Of a DNA stretch of 64,000 nucleotides, positions 36,541 through 46,392 are shown in pieces (the stretch's first letter is position 1; each line of letters starts with the position of its first letter). The position numbers were made by a program, and so were the translations under genes. Source of the DNA: Agrobacterium arsenijevicii (GTDB lineage: Bacteria > Pseudomonadota > Alphaproteobacteria > Rhizobiales > Rhizobiaceae); contig JWIT01000004.1 in the NCBI GenBank assembly GCA_000949895.1, positions 450,791 to 514,790 of the forward strand. The letters run 5' to 3'. The notes under the pieces are model-generated. The model was not told the DNA's origin. It worked only from the letters and a program-made list of their open reading frames with translations, and made no database searches.

Positions 36541-36990
36541 ATGGACGATATCTATAACAACCGAATTCTGGAATTTGCCGGAAATATTCCGTTGACCGGC
36601 GTGCTTGATGATGCCGATGCCAGCGCTGAAAAACACTCGCGGCTGTGCGGCTCAAAACTCAAGGTCTATCTGAAGGTCGAAGGCGGTATCGTCACGGCTT
36701 TTTCACACGAAGTCCGCGCCTGTGCGCTGGGGCAGGCGTCGGCCTCCATCATGGCGCATCATATCATTGGCGCCTCCAGCGGTGAAATCCGGCAGGCGCG
36801 GGAAGATATGCTCGCCATGCTGAAACAGGGCGGTGAGGGGCCTACGGGCCGTTTTGAGGATATGCGGGTGCTTTCGCCCGTGCGGGATTTCAAGGCCCGC
36901 CACGCCTCGACCATGCTGACTTTCGAAGCGGTTGTCGATGCGCTCGACCAGATCGAAGACCGGTCGCCGGCTCTGAACGCTGCGGGTTAG
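36541..36990 (+). CDS. NifU N-terminal-like / IscU-like iron-sulfur scaffold-family protein
   Basis: 149 residues from ATG 36541 (the frame opens at 36508 without a start signal). It resembles the scaffold fold: HSRLCGSKLKVYLKVEGGIVTAFSHEVRACALGQASASIMA retains two of the three scaffold cysteines (RLCGS and RACALG); the third is not obvious, so cluster-assembly activity is uncertain. Conserved in alphaproteobacteria next to yidD, as here with a three-base gap. Cytoplasmic. Confidence 0.85.
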   Translation: MDDIYNNRILEFAGNIPLTGVLDDADASAEKHSRLCGSKLKVYLKVEGGIVTAFSHEVRACALGQASASIMAHHIIGASSGEIRQAREDMLAMLKQGGEGPTGRFEDMRVLSPVRDFKARHASTMLTFEAVVDALDQIEDRSPALNAAG

Positions 36991-36993
36991 GCG

Positions 36994-37353
36994 ATGTGCG
37001 GCGAACCGGATTGCGGACATCAGAAGACGGCGAAGAAGGTCGGGCGATCCCGCAACTGGAGTGGGACTTTTGCCAAGACGCCTGGCCGTCTTTTCGGCGT
37101 CGGCTTCATCCGGCTCTATCAGCTGACCCTGTCGGGCTTTGTCGGGAATTCCTGCCGCCATATCCCCACCTGTTCCGAATATGGCTATGAGGCGATCGCG
37201 CGCCACGGGCTTTGGCCGGGCGGCTGGATGACGCTGTTTCGTGTTGCGCGCTGCGGGCCGGGTGGCACCAGCGGGCTTGACCCCGTGCCGGAAACGCTCG
37301 ACGCCAACAGGCACTGGTGGACACCGTGGCGTTATTGGACACTGCACCGATGA
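36994..37353 (+). CDS. yidD: Membrane protein insertion efficiency factor YidD
   Basis: 119 residues; longer than the usual ~85 because of a charged N-terminal extension of about 30 residues. The core IRLYQLTLSGFVGNSCRHIPTCSEYGYEAIARHG with its paired cysteines and GGWMTLFRVARCGPGG is diagnostic. YidD assists YidC/Sec membrane insertion on the cytoplasmic face of the membrane. Embedded in a tight three-gene cluster rather than the rnpA-yidC operon. Confidence 0.95.
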   Translation: MCGEPDCGHQKTAKKVGRSRNWSGTFAKTPGRLFGVGFIRLYQLTLSGFVGNSCRHIPTCSEYGYEAIARHGLWPGGWMTLFRVARCGPGGTSGLDPVPETLDANRHWWTPWRYWTLHR

Positions 37354-37871
37354 TCCATGTGGCTTTGCTGCATAGCATCGTGCTAGGCGCCGGCAAGCGG
37401 CTTATCATGGCCGATCTGCGTGAAATGGCGCAGGAGCTGGGTTTCGACGAATGCAGGACGCTGGTCGCAACCGGAAATCTGGTCTTTCGTGCACCGGCGG
37501 CCCCTGTTCGCGAAATAGAGGACGTGCTGGAGCGCGCCTTTGAAACGCGGTTCGGCAAACATGTGGATATTCTCGTTCGTTCGGCCCCCGACTGGCTGGC
37601 CCTGACCGCCACCAACCCGTTTCCGCACGGTAATCCGCCGGATGTCTGCATCCGGGTGATGCGGGAGCCGCTTGGCGAGGATGCCATCGGATTTCTGGAG
37701 AAGTATCGCCAAAAGGAAAAGATCGCCATCGTCGGCGGCGACTTGTGGATCGACTTTTGCGGCAAGCCGAGCGAAAGCCGGCTTCTCTCGGTGCTGACCA
37801 CGAAAAGGCTCGGTATCGGCACGACCCGCAACGCCAATACCGTCAACGGAATTGCCGAAATGCTTCGCTGA
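37350..37871 (+). CDS. DUF1697 family protein
   Basis: 173 residues from ATG 37350, which overlaps the yidD stop (ATGA). The family pattern of an early LLRGINVGGK-like stretch is altered here to [34 protein letters not shown] and the C-terminal [17 protein letters not shown] segment fit well. DUF1697 proteins have a ferredoxin-like duplicated fold and no established function. Translationally coupled to yidD. Confidence 0.88.
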   Translation: MIHVALLHSIVLGAGKRLIMADLREMAQELGFDECRTLVATGNLVFRAPAAPVREIEDVLERAFETRFGKHVDILVRSAPDWLALTATNPFPHGNPPDVCIRVMREPLGEDAIGFLEKYRQKEKIAIVGGDLWIDFCGKPSESRLLSVLTTKRLGIGTTRNANTVNGIAEMLR

Positions 37872-38002
37872 GCTGCCGTTCACCTTTGACTGGAACGGGA
37901 AAATTCTTTATCAGCCTGCCTGCCCATCTTCAAAAGAGGGCGTTCATTTTATTCCAACACCACCCGCATTCGTTGGCGGGACTGGATCAGGAGAAGTTGA
38001 CG

Positions 38003-40006
38003 ATGTCACAAACCGTTTCCCTAACATTCCCCGATGGTTCCGTACGCAGCTATCCCGCCGGCACGACCGGCCGCGAGGTCGCCGAATCCATCTCCAAATC
38101 GCTTGCGAAGAAGGCTGTCGCCATTGGGCTTGATGGCACTCTGCGCGATTTGTCCGAGGCAATCACCGATGGCAAGATAGAGATCGTCACGCGTGAGGAC
38201 AGCCGCGCGCTGGAACTCATCCGCCACGATGCCGCCCACGTCATGGCTGAGGCCGTGCAGGAGCTGTGGCCCGGCACGCAGGTGACGATCGGCCCGGTTA
38301 TCGAGAACGGCTTCTATTACGATTTTGCCAAGAACGAACCTTTTACGCCGGAAGATCTGCCGAAGATCGAAAAGCGCATGAAAGAAATCATTCAGCGCAA
38401 CAAGCCGTTTACCCGCGAGGTCTGGTCGCGCGAAAAGGCCAAGGAAGTTTTTGCCGCCAAGGGCGAGAATTACAAGGTCGAGCTGGTTGATGCCATTCCC
38501 GAAGGTCAGGACCTGAAGATCTATTATCAGGGTGACTGGTTCGATCTTTGCCGTGGTCCGCATATGGCGGCTACGGGGCAGATCGGTACCGCTTTCAAGC
38601 TGATGAAGGTGGCCGGCGCCTATTGGCGTGGCGACAGCAACAATGCGATGCTGTCACGTATCTACGGCACCGCCTGGGCGACGCAGGAAGAGCTGGACAA
38701 TTATCTGCACATTCTGGCCGAAGCCGAAAAGCGCGACCACCGCCGTCTCGGACGCGAAATGGACCTGTTCCATTTCCAGGAAGAAGGTCCGGGCGTCGTA
38801 TTCTGGCACGGCAAGGGCTGGCGCATGTTCCAGACGCTGACGGCCTATATGCGCCGGCGTCTCGCCAATACCTATCAGGAAGTCAACGCGCCGCAGGTGC
38901 TGGACAAGTCGCTGTGGGAAACCTCCGGTCACTGGGGCTGGTATCAGGAAAACATGTTCGCGGTGAAATCCGCCCATGCTTTCACCCATCCCGAAGACGA
39001 GGATGCCGACCAGCGCGTCTTTGCCCTGAAGCCGATGAACTGCCCGGGTCACGTCCAGATCTTCAAGCATGGCTTGAAGTCTTACCGCGAAATGCCCGTG
39101 CGTCTTGCGGAATTCGGTAACGTCCATCGCTACGAAGCATCGGGTGCTCTGCATGGCCTGATGCGTGTTCGCGGCTTCACGCAGGACGATGCGCACGTCT
39201 TCTGCACGGAAGAGCAGATGGCGGCGGAATGCCTGCGCATCAACGACCTGATCCTCTCCGTCTATGAGGATTTCGGCTTCAGCGAGATCGTCGTCAAGCT
39301 TTCGACACGCCCGGACAAGCGCGTCGGTTCCGACGATCTGTGGGACCGCGCCGAAAGCGTGATGCTGGAGGTTCTGAAGACCATCGAGGAACAGTCCGGC
39401 GGTCGCATCAAGACCGGCATTATGCCGGGCGAGGGCGCGTTCTATGGGCCGAAGTTCGAATATACGCTGAAGGACGCCATCGGCCGTGAATGGCAGTGTG
39501 GCACGACGCAGGTGGACTTCAACCTGCCGGAACGTTTCGGCGCCTTCTATATCGACCAGAACTCCGAAAAGACGCAGCCGGTGATGATCCATCGCGCCAT
39601 CTGCGGCTCGATGGAGCGCTTCCTCGGTATCCTGATCGAGAACTTCGCCGGTCACATGCCGCTGTGGTTTGCGCCGCTTCAGGTCGTGGTCGCCACGATC
39701 ACGTCGGATGCGGACGATTACGGCCGCGAGGTCGCCGAAGCGCTGCGCGAGGCAGGCATGGCGGTCGAGACCGACTTCCGCAACGAGAAGATCAACTACA
39801 AGGTCCGCGAGCATTCGGTGACCAAGGTTCCGGTCATCATTGTCTGCGGACGCAAGGAAGCGGAAGAGCGCACCGTCAACATCCGCCGTCTCGGTTCGCA
39901 GAACCAGACACCGATGTCGCTCGAAGACGCGATTACAAGCCTCGTGGACGAGGCGACGCCGCCGGATGTGAAGCGCAAGCTTGCGGCGAAGAAGCAGGTT
40001 GCGTGA
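38003..40006 (+). CDS. thrS: Threonyl-tRNA synthetase
   Basis: 667 residues from ATG 38003, preceded by CAGGAGAAG; the upstream open extension overlaps DUF1697 out of frame. N-terminal TGS domain (residues 1-64), the editing domain with H75DAAH79, and a class II catalytic core with zinc ligand Cys347 in [11 protein letters not shown] and the motif 2 region [20 protein letters not shown]. The C-terminal anticodon-binding domain starts about residue 550. Charges tRNA-Thr and edits mischarged serine. No T-box-like leader is seen. Confidence 0.98.
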   Translation: MSQTVSLTFPDGSVRSYPAGTTGREVAESISKSLAKKAVAIGLDGTLRDLSEAITDGKIEIVTREDSRALELIRHDAAHVMAEAVQELWPGTQVTIGPVIENGFYYDFAKNEPFTPEDLPKIEKRMKEIIQRNKPFTREVWSREKAKEVFAAKGENYKVELVDAIPEGQDLKIYYQGDWFDLCRGPHMAATGQIGTAFKLMKVAGAYWRGDSNNAMLSRIYGTAWATQEELDNYLHILAEAEKRDHRRLGREMDLFHFQEEGPGVVFWHGKGWRMFQTLTAYMRRRLANTYQEVNAPQVLDKSLWETSGHWGWYQENMFAVKSAHAFTHPEDEDADQRVFALKPMNCPGHVQIFKHGLKSYREMPVRLAEFGNVHRYEASGALHGLMRVRGFTQDDAHVFCTEEQMAAECLRINDLILSVYEDFGFSEIVVKLSTRPDKRVGSDDLWDRAESVMLEVLKTIEEQSGGRIKTGIMPGEGAFYGPKFEYTLKDAIGREWQCGTTQVDFNLPERFGAFYIDQNSEKTQPVMIHRAICGSMERFLGILIENFAGHMPLWFAPLQVVVATITSDADDYGREVAEALREAGMAVETDFRNEKINYKVREHSVTKVPVIIVCGRKEAEERTVNIRRLGSQNQTPMSLEDAITSLVDEATPPDVKRKLAAKKQVA

Positions 40007-40014
40007 TAAATGAC

Positions 40015-40039
40015 AACGGCCCCTTCGGGGGCCGTTTTT
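40015..40039 (+). terminator. Rho-independent terminator after thrS
   Basis: AACGGCCCC-TTC-GGGGGCCGTT stem followed by a TTTTTG run, nine bases beyond the stop codon. Confidence 0.93.
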
Positions 40040-40069
40040 GTTTGCGGGCAAAGTCCTGAAAGCTCTCTT

Positions 40070-40160
40070 CCGTCATGCTCGGGCCTGTCCCGAGCATCTG
40101 CAACGTTTCGATTTAATTGGACGTGATTAGATCCTTGGGACAAGCCCAAGGATGACGGTG
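40070..40160. repeat. Palindromic repeat family B, copy 1
   Basis: Left part CGTCATGCTCGGGCCTGTCC (40071 onward) and right part CCTTGGGACAAGCCCAAGGA each contain a hairpin, and CGTCAT/ATGACG closes the element. A related copy in the opposite orientation lies at 44.8 kb. Confidence 0.75.
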
Positions 40161-40173
40161 AGGACGGTGAAAC

Positions 40174-41154
40174 CTACTCGAAATCGCCGGTCATGTCTTC
40201 CGGCGCCTGATCCTTCATCAGCACTTCCACATCGGAGTCCCGGCCGGAGGTGACCTTGAAGTTGCGCTGGTAGACCTTGTCCTTGTTGCGGGCGATGGCG
40301 GTATATTCGCCTTCGGCCAGAACCATGGTCGAAAACGCGCTGACGCTTTCGTTGACCACGTCGCCGCCGCCGTTCAGCACCGACCAGGCCGTATCGGCAA
40401 TGGCTTCGCCGCCCTGTTCGGAGACGAGCTTCAGGGTGATCTGCGCCGCCTGATGTTGCAGGGTCGCTTCGGTCAGCTTGCCGGCTTCCACCTGAATGTC
40501 GGCGCGCACCACCGCATTGACGTTGCCGTATTCCGAAACCACATGATAGGTGCCGGCATTGAGGCGGACGACGGTGTTCGGCTTGATGTCGGCCATGACA
40601 AGGCCACGCTCACCATCCGGTCGGGCGTCGGACGAATAGACTGAAAACTTGAGCTGGTTGCCGGAGATTTGTTTGTCGGAACCCGCAATCGCATTCAGCA
40701 CGAAACCGCCGGCATCGAGAATCAGCACCTGTTTCTGGACATTGCCGGAACTTGGAACATTGAGTTTCTTGGTAACGCCAGCGCGGCCGAAGGCGACGTT
40801 GACGAAATATTCGCCGGGTACCAGATTGAAATGTGCCGAGCCGCCCTCGGAGCTTGCCAGCATCGGCAATTTGCCATCAGCGCCCGGAATGGGGCTGAAG
40901 ACGCGCCAGGAGAGACCTTCCTTCACCGCTTCACCTTCGCTGGTAAGCTTCGCTTCCATGGCGATATCACGAGCGGTGCTTGTCGGGGCGTTGGGGGCGG
41001 AAGGGGCAGTAAAAGCGTTGAGTTTCGGCATTTTCGGCGTGCCGCCCAGCTGCTTGAAGTCCTTGAAAGCGTCCTGCGAAGAAGCCGCTTGTGATAAAAC
41101 GCCGATCGCGGCGAACGCTATGGCCAGACGTGCCGCGAATTTGATTGCCGACAT
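40174..41154 (-). CDS. Exported beta-rich repeat protein
   Basis: 326 residues with a signal peptide (FAARLAIAFAAIGVLSQAASS). After a Pro/Ala-rich linker, the body contains about three similar beta-sandwich units of ~80 residues, each with a (W/F)xVx(S/N) strand and a xxGEYxxxA or xAGTYHVVSEYGN loop: GLSWRVFSP...VPGEYFVNVAFG, LKFSVYSS...LNAGTYHVVSEYG, DTAWSVLNGG...LAEGEYTAIARN. This resembles carboxypeptidase-regulatory-like or von Willebrand A-associated modules. Periplasmic; function unknown. Confidence 0.82.
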   Translation of the reverse strand: MSAIKFAARLAIAFAAIGVLSQAASSQDAFKDFKQLGGTPKMPKLNAFTAPSAPNAPTSTARDIAMEAKLTSEGEAVKEGLSWRVFSPIPGADGKLPMLASSEGGSAHFNLVPGEYFVNVAFGRAGVTKKLNVPSSGNVQKQVLILDAGGFVLNAIAGSDKQISGNQLKFSVYSSDARPDGERGLVMADIKPNTVVRLNAGTYHVVSEYGNVNAVVRADIQVEAGKLTEATLQHQAAQITLKLVSEQGGEAIADTAWSVLNGGGDVVNESVSAFSTMVLAEGEYTAIARNKDKVYQRNFKVTSGRDSDVEVLMKDQAPEDMTGDFE

Positions 41155-41240
41155 TTTCGATACCGATTGACTTCTTGATTTTCCCGGACCACTTCAAAAC
41201 CAATGCCGTGGCTATTTCAAGGCCCATAATTTCGCGATGA

Positions 41241-41857
<617 letters not shown>

Positions 41858-41858
<1 letters not shown>

Positions 41859-42469
41859 TGTTCTACACCACCGACACCAACCAGCACGGCCTGCCGCATG
41901 ATCCGTTCAAGGCGATCGTCGCGCCCCGGCCGATCGGCTGGATCGGCTCGAAGGGCAGGGACGGTTCTCTCAACCTTTCGCCCTATTCGTTTTTCAATGC
42001 GATTTCGGACCGGCCGAAGCTGGTGATGTTTTCCTCCAGCGGACGTAAAGACAGCCTGCGCAATGTCGAAGAGACCGGCGTCTTCACCGCCAACCTCGTC
42101 AGCCGTCACCTGATCGACCGGATGAATGCGTCTTCCGCTGCGGTCGACTATGATGTCGACGAATTCCAGCTTGCCGGTCTTACCCCCGTTGACGGGCGCG
42201 TGGTGGATGCGCCTTTCGTGGGCGAGGCATTGGCCGTTCTGGAATGCCGCGTGACCCAGATACAGCAACTCATGGACATCGACGGCAAGCCGGCGGACTC
42301 ATGGATGGTGATCGGGCAGGTCATGGCGATCCATATCGACGAGGCGATCATTCGCGAAGGGCGCATCGATATGGGGCTTGCACGTCCCGTCGCGCGTATG
42401 GGCTATATGGATTACTGCGACGGCGGCAGCGATGTCTTCCAGTTGCAGCGTCCTTCTACTGCGCCGTAA
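41858..42469 (+). CDS. Flavin reductase-like (DIM6/NTAB) FMN-binding protein
   Basis: 203 residues from ATG 41858, overlapping the nitroreductase stop. The split-barrel fold is recognisable from DPFKAIVAPRPIGWIGSKG, LSPYSFFNAISDRPKLVMFSSSG and KDSLRNVEETGVFTANLV. Such proteins supply reduced flavin or act as small oxidoreductases. The length and motifs match the rhizobial flavoredoxin-like group. Confidence 0.93.
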
Positions 42470-42581
42470 ATATAGTTCTTCGCCGGCAACGGTTAAATTT
42501 TATGGTGAACCAAACGTAAACCATTTGCGCCTAGAGTTTTATACATGGTGGCGGCAATGATGCCGTCATCCATTGTTGCGA

Positions 42582-43736
42582 ATGTGTTTCGAGGCTCAGG
42601 TGATCGTACAGGCATTTCTTCGCTGGTCTGAAAAGGCTGGATCGACCGAGCGGGCGAAGGCTGCCAATGCTCTCGGTCGTGCCTATCTGCATTCCGACAT
42701 GGTGCGGGAAAACCGCGATGCCGCCTATATGGCGATGACCTATCTTCTTGACGATCCTTCGCCGCGTGTGCGGCTGGCACTCGCCGAGGCGCTGGCGGAT
42801 GCCGCTGATGCTCCGCGTGCCATTCTCGTTTCGCTTGCCGAAGACCAGCCGGAAATCGCCTGCACCGTGATCGCCCGTTCGCCGGTTCTCTGCGAAGCCG
42901 ATCTGGTTGATCTTGCCGGGCGCGGTGAAAGCCTCACCCGTGCCCTCATCGCCGCAAGGCCGGGCCTGCCGCGCGGTGTCTGCGCAGCACTTGCCGAAGT
43001 TGGCGATTTGCCGGAAACGATCATCCTCCTTGAGAACGATGATGCCTTCATCACGCCGTTTTCGTTGCGGCGCATTGCCGAACGTCACGGCTGCAACGCC
43101 GATATCCGCGATCTCTTGCTTTGCCGCGAGGTGCTGCCCGCCGATGCCCGTCATCTCCTGATGGCGCGTGTCAGCGAGGCCCTGGCGGGTTCGGCGCTGG
43201 TTCATGCGCTGATTGCGCGCAACCGCGCTGACAGTATTTTTCGTGAAGCGGAAGATTCCGCCACTATCCTCATCGCCGCCAACGTTTCTGCGCCTGAATT
43301 GCCGGCGCTGGTGGAGCATCTGCGGCAAAGGCTGGAACTGACACCGGCGCTCCTCATTCATGCCGTCTGTTCGGGCCGGCTGGAATTTTTCACGGCGGCG
43401 ATGGTCAATCTCTCAGGGCTCGACGACCGCAAGGTGCGCGCCATTCTGGCGACCGGACGACCGCATGCGCTGAAAGCGCTGTTCCAGTCCGTCGGTCTTC
43501 TGGGTGATGTCGTTGACGTCTTCATGGAGGCGACGCTGATGTGGCGCCGCGCTGCCCGCTCGCATCTGTCGCAGGCCTCAGCCTCCGTCTCGGCCGAACT
43601 GCTGGCGCATTTCCGTAATGTTGACGGTTCCGAGACGCTGTTCGAGCTGCTGCACGCCGTGCGCAAGCTGACCATTGCCGAGGAACGGCAGAAGGCGCGG
43701 CATTATGCGCAGGCGCTGACGGTCGAGGCGGCCTGA
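42582..43736 (+). CDS. DUF2336 domain-containing protein
   Basis: About 384 residues. Alternative starts are TTG 42573 and GTG 42600; none has a good ribosome-binding site. The protein is almost wholly alpha-helical with HEAT-like repeats (for instance MTYLLDDPSPRVRLALAEALAD and LVSLAEDQPEIACTVIA), as in DUF2336 proteins, which are restricted to alphaproteobacteria and of unknown function. A scaffolding or protein-binding role is the natural reading. Ends three bases before a convergent gene. Confidence 0.88.
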   Translation: MCFEAQVIVQAFLRWSEKAGSTERAKAANALGRAYLHSDMVRENRDAAYMAMTYLLDDPSPRVRLALAEALADAADAPRAILVSLAEDQPEIACTVIARSPVLCEADLVDLAGRGESLTRALIAARPGLPRGVCAALAEVGDLPETIILLENDDAFITPFSLRRIAERHGCNADIRDLLLCREVLPADARHLLMARVSEALAGSALVHALIARNRADSIFREAEDSATILIAANVSAPELPALVEHLRQRLELTPALLIHAVCSGRLEFFTAAMVNLSGLDDRKVRAILATGRPHALKALFQSVGLLGDVVDVFMEATLMWRRAARSHLSQASASVSAELLAHFRNVDGSETLFELLHAVRKLTIAEERQKARHYAQALTVEAA

Positions 43737-43739
43737 GGT

Positions 43740-44171
43740 CTACTTCTCGAAGCGCTTGGCGATCCAGGAATAGCTGTTTTCGACCATTCTGACCGGCGTT
43801 CCGAGCAGGTGCTTCACACCCTCTGTGGAAGGCAGGATACGGCTGACGCGGCTGATCGCCTGTCGGGTCAGGCTCTCTTCTTCCTTTTGTGTCACCTGTT
43901 CGCTTGCCTGCGGCGTCGTATCAGTCGGTGCGGCAGCGGGTGGCGTAGCGGGCGCATTGCCTGCCGTTTGCGGTGTCTGCTCGCCCGGCGTCTGGCACAC
44001 AGCTACCACGACCGGGTAGGAGGCATTGGCATACCGTTCCAGCTCTTTTTCCGACACGGCATCGCACAGTTCGATACTCGTCCAGCGCTGCTGCGATGTG
44101 GCGAGGTAATGGCAATCGGTGGCGGTGTCGTCACAGCCTAGAAAGGTCATGAGAACGAGGGCTGTTTTCAT
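43740..44171 (-). CDS. Exported hypothetical protein with proline/threonine-rich linker
   Basis: 143 residues from ATG 44171, preceded by AGAGG. A short hydrophobic start (MKTALVLMTFLGC) may be a signal peptide. The N-terminal part has several cysteines (GCDD, DCHYLA, ELCDAV, AVCQ), followed by a Pro/Ala/Thr-rich linker (~70-100) and a basic C-terminal helix ending WIAKRFEK. Unrecognised; probably periplasmic or membrane-attached. Confidence 0.78.
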   Translation of the reverse strand: MKTALVLMTFLGCDDTATDCHYLATSQQRWTSIELCDAVSEKELERYANASYPVVVAVCQTPGEQTPQTAGNAPATPPAAAPTDTTPQASEQVTQKEEESLTRQAISRVSRILPSTEGVKHLLGTPVRMVENSYSWIAKRFEK

Positions 44172-44275
44172 GGTGTGTTGCCTCTGTCGGGAATTATGCT
44201 CTAGAAACTCATCTAATCGGATTGCAGTGACATTACGACGAAATACGCATTTTTTGAAAGAAAGCAGGCATCGCA

Positions 44276-44731
44276 TTGGCCCCCGAAATCAAGCTTGAAA
44301 CACCCCGCCAGGAAGCCGTTCTGCGTCTCATCGATCTGTCGAACGCCTATATGGCATCGCTTTATCCCGCCGAGAGCAATCATCTGGTCGATATCGGCCA
44401 GCTGGAAAAGGACAATGTCTCCTTCTTCGTGGCACGGCATGACGGCAGCGTCGTCGGCTGTGGCGCGCTGGTGGAGGCAGGTGACGGCACGGCGGAAATC
44501 AAGCGCATGTTCGTTGATCCCGAGGCGAGGGGATTACGGATCGGCAAGCTGATCATGGATACGCTTGTCGCGCGCGGCGTTGAGCTTGGGCTTGCCGCTA
44601 TCCGGCTTGAAACCGGCATCAGCCAGCCGGAAGCGATCGGCCTTTACCGCAAGGCGGGGTTTGTCGAGATCGAGGCTTTCGCGCCCTACAGGCCCGATCC
44701 GCTCAGCCTGTTCATGGAGAAGGCGCTTTAG
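44276..44731 (+). CDS. GNAT-family N-acetyltransferase
   Basis: 151 residues, starting at TTG 44276 with GAAAGCAGG upstream; no ATG occurs early enough to keep the fold. The acetyl-CoA site is MFVDPEARGLRIGKLIMDTL (residues ~82-101), and the family ends with RLETGISQPEAIGLYRKAGFVEIEAF. It resembles acetyltransferases acting on small amino compounds, but no substrate can be named. Confidence 0.9.
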   Translation: MAPEIKLETPRQEAVLRLIDLSNAYMASLYPAESNHLVDIGQLEKDNVSFFVARHDGSVVGCGALVEAGDGTAEIKRMFVDPEARGLRIGKLIMDTLVARGVELGLAAIRLETGISQPEAIGLYRKAGFVEIEAFAPYRPDPLSLFMEKAL

Positions 44732-44772
44732 GGCAGGCGGGAGTTTGCTGGCAAGCCTTGCCGCACACTCCA

Positions 44773-44861
44773 CGTCATCCTCGGCCTTGTGCCGAGGATC
44801 CAGCCACGTATCCCAAAATCAATCGGTTGCAGATACCAGGGACAGGCCCGAGCATGACGAA
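44773..44861. repeat. Palindromic repeat family B, copy 2 (inverted orientation)
   Basis: Left arm contains CCTCGGCCTTGTGCCGAGG; right arm, read on the minus strand, begins TCGTCATGCTCGGGCCTGTCC, matching copy 1 at 40.07 kb, followed by the shared ATCTGCAAC. It lies between the GNAT and AI-2E genes. Confidence 0.75.
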
Positions 44862-44930
44862 GGCGAGGTTTCAGACCGTATCGCCAACCCAAGCCGCATT
44901 AAAGCGAGCCTGATCCGCAGGCTTCAATAA

Positions 44931-46163
44931 TCAAAACGCGGCTTTTCGAAACGCGGTCGTTTCGTTGTCATCGTCGTCGTCCGCGACGACATCAATGAGC
45001 GGGTCTTTGGAAGGCGAGGGCGGAACGTCGACGCTGGCGCCCGTGGAGATTTCCACTTCGCGCACCCATTCGCGCCAGATTGCGACCAGAAGCGCCATCA
45101 GCACCGGGCCGATGAAGAGGCCCAGGAAACCCATGGTCTTGACGCCGCCGACGAGGCCGAAAAAGGTCGGCAGGAAGGGCAGCTTGATCGGGCCGCCTAC
45201 GAGTTTCGGACGGATGGTCTTGTCGACGATGAAAAGTTCGACCGAGCCCCAGATGAACAGCGCCAGCCCGTAAGCCGGGGAGCCGCTGGCGACCAGATAG
45301 ATCGAGACGAGGGTAAAGGAAAGCGGTGCGCCGCCGGGAATGAGCGCCATGACGCCGGTGAGCACACCCAGCGTGACGGGCGAGGGGACGCCGGCAATCC
45401 AGTAGGCGATGCCGAGGATGATGCCTTCGCCGATGGCGATCAGCGTCATGCCTGTCACGGTGGAGCTGATGGTGGCGGGCACAACGCGGGAGATGCGCTC
45501 CCAGCGCGTCGGCAGGATGCGTTCGCCCACAAGGTCGACCTGGCGGGTGAAGGCGGCACCGTTGCGATAAACGAAGAACAGCGCGATCAGCATGAACAGC
45601 AGGGTCAGCACCAGGTGGAACGCGCCATTGCCGGCGGCGAGGATCGCCCGGTAGATGTTGCCGATATTGGCGCCGCTGACGAGCTGAATGACTTCGCCGA
45701 TGGCACCCGGCGTACCGATATATTTTACCCATTGCTCGCCAAGCCAGGCACCGACGCCGGGAAGCGCCGCGATCCAGTCCGGTACGGGCGCGCCGGTTTT
45801 GTTGACATGCACGGCCCAGCCGAACCATTCGCGGATTTCGCTCGCCGTATAGGAGGCGGCAATGAAGATCGGCACGACGAGGAAGGCGATGATGAGGATG
45901 ATGGCGATGGTGGCGCCGAGCGTGGTGTTGCCGCCCACCTGCCGCAGCAGCCGCGTATAGACCGGCCAGCTGGCGAAACCGATGACGAGGGCCGCGAGAA
46001 CCGGAACCAGAAAGCCGTGGAAGAAATAGATGCCTGCCAGTGCAACGAGAACGAGCAGCCAGCGCGCAGCCGATATGGGCGGGATCAGGGCGATCCGCGT
46101 CGGGCTGGCGGGGCCGAGCCATCTCGGTTCGCCATTGGGCTTACGGCTGTCAATATTACTCAC
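44931..46163 (-). CDS. AI-2E family transporter (PerM-like)
   Basis: 410 residues with about eight membrane helices in the AI-2E exporter/PerM pattern: paired N-terminal helices (RWLLVLVALAGIYFFHGFLVPVL), a soluble region around residues 110-170, and C-terminal helices with TGVMALIPGGAPLSF, the signature loop. The acidic C-terminal tail (VVADDDDDNETT) is unusual. Members include the quorum-signal exporter TqsA and Na+/H+ antiporters; substrate is unknown here. Confidence 0.93.
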   Translation of the reverse strand: MSNIDSRKPNGEPRWLGPASPTRIALIPPISAARWLLVLVALAGIYFFHGFLVPVLAALVIGFASWPVYTRLLRQVGGNTTLGATIAIILIIAFLVVPIFIAASYTASEIREWFGWAVHVNKTGAPVPDWIAALPGVGAWLGEQWVKYIGTPGAIGEVIQLVSGANIGNIYRAILAAGNGAFHLVLTLLFMLIALFFVYRNGAAFTRQVDLVGERILPTRWERISRVVPATISSTVTGMTLIAIGEGIILGIAYWIAGVPSPVTLGVLTGVMALIPGGAPLSFTLVSIYLVASGSPAYGLALFIWGSVELFIVDKTIRPKLVGGPIKLPFLPTFFGLVGGVKTMGFLGLFIGPVLMALLVAIWREWVREVEISTGASVDVPPSPSKDPLIDVVADDDDDNETTAFRKAAF

Positions 46164-46392
46164 GGCAGGCTCTTTCTCGCATTCTCCCCGAAGGGTGCAT
46201 TCACTCTGTCACACCGATACATATAAGTGCAATATAACCGGATCACATTACCGTTGTGTGTTTATTGCTTAGCCTATTGAACGATTTTGGTAAAAATAGA
46301 ACATCGGTCTTGGCGCGCGCATTGAAATATGACAATTGAACTCCGTTTTTATTGCGGCGTAAGGTTGCCGCGTCCGATCTCCAGGTCATGCC

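Noticed and set aside
37872..38002. T-box or leader-peptide control of thrS
   Set aside because: The 131-base leader shows no T-box sequence, threonine-rich short frame or terminator.
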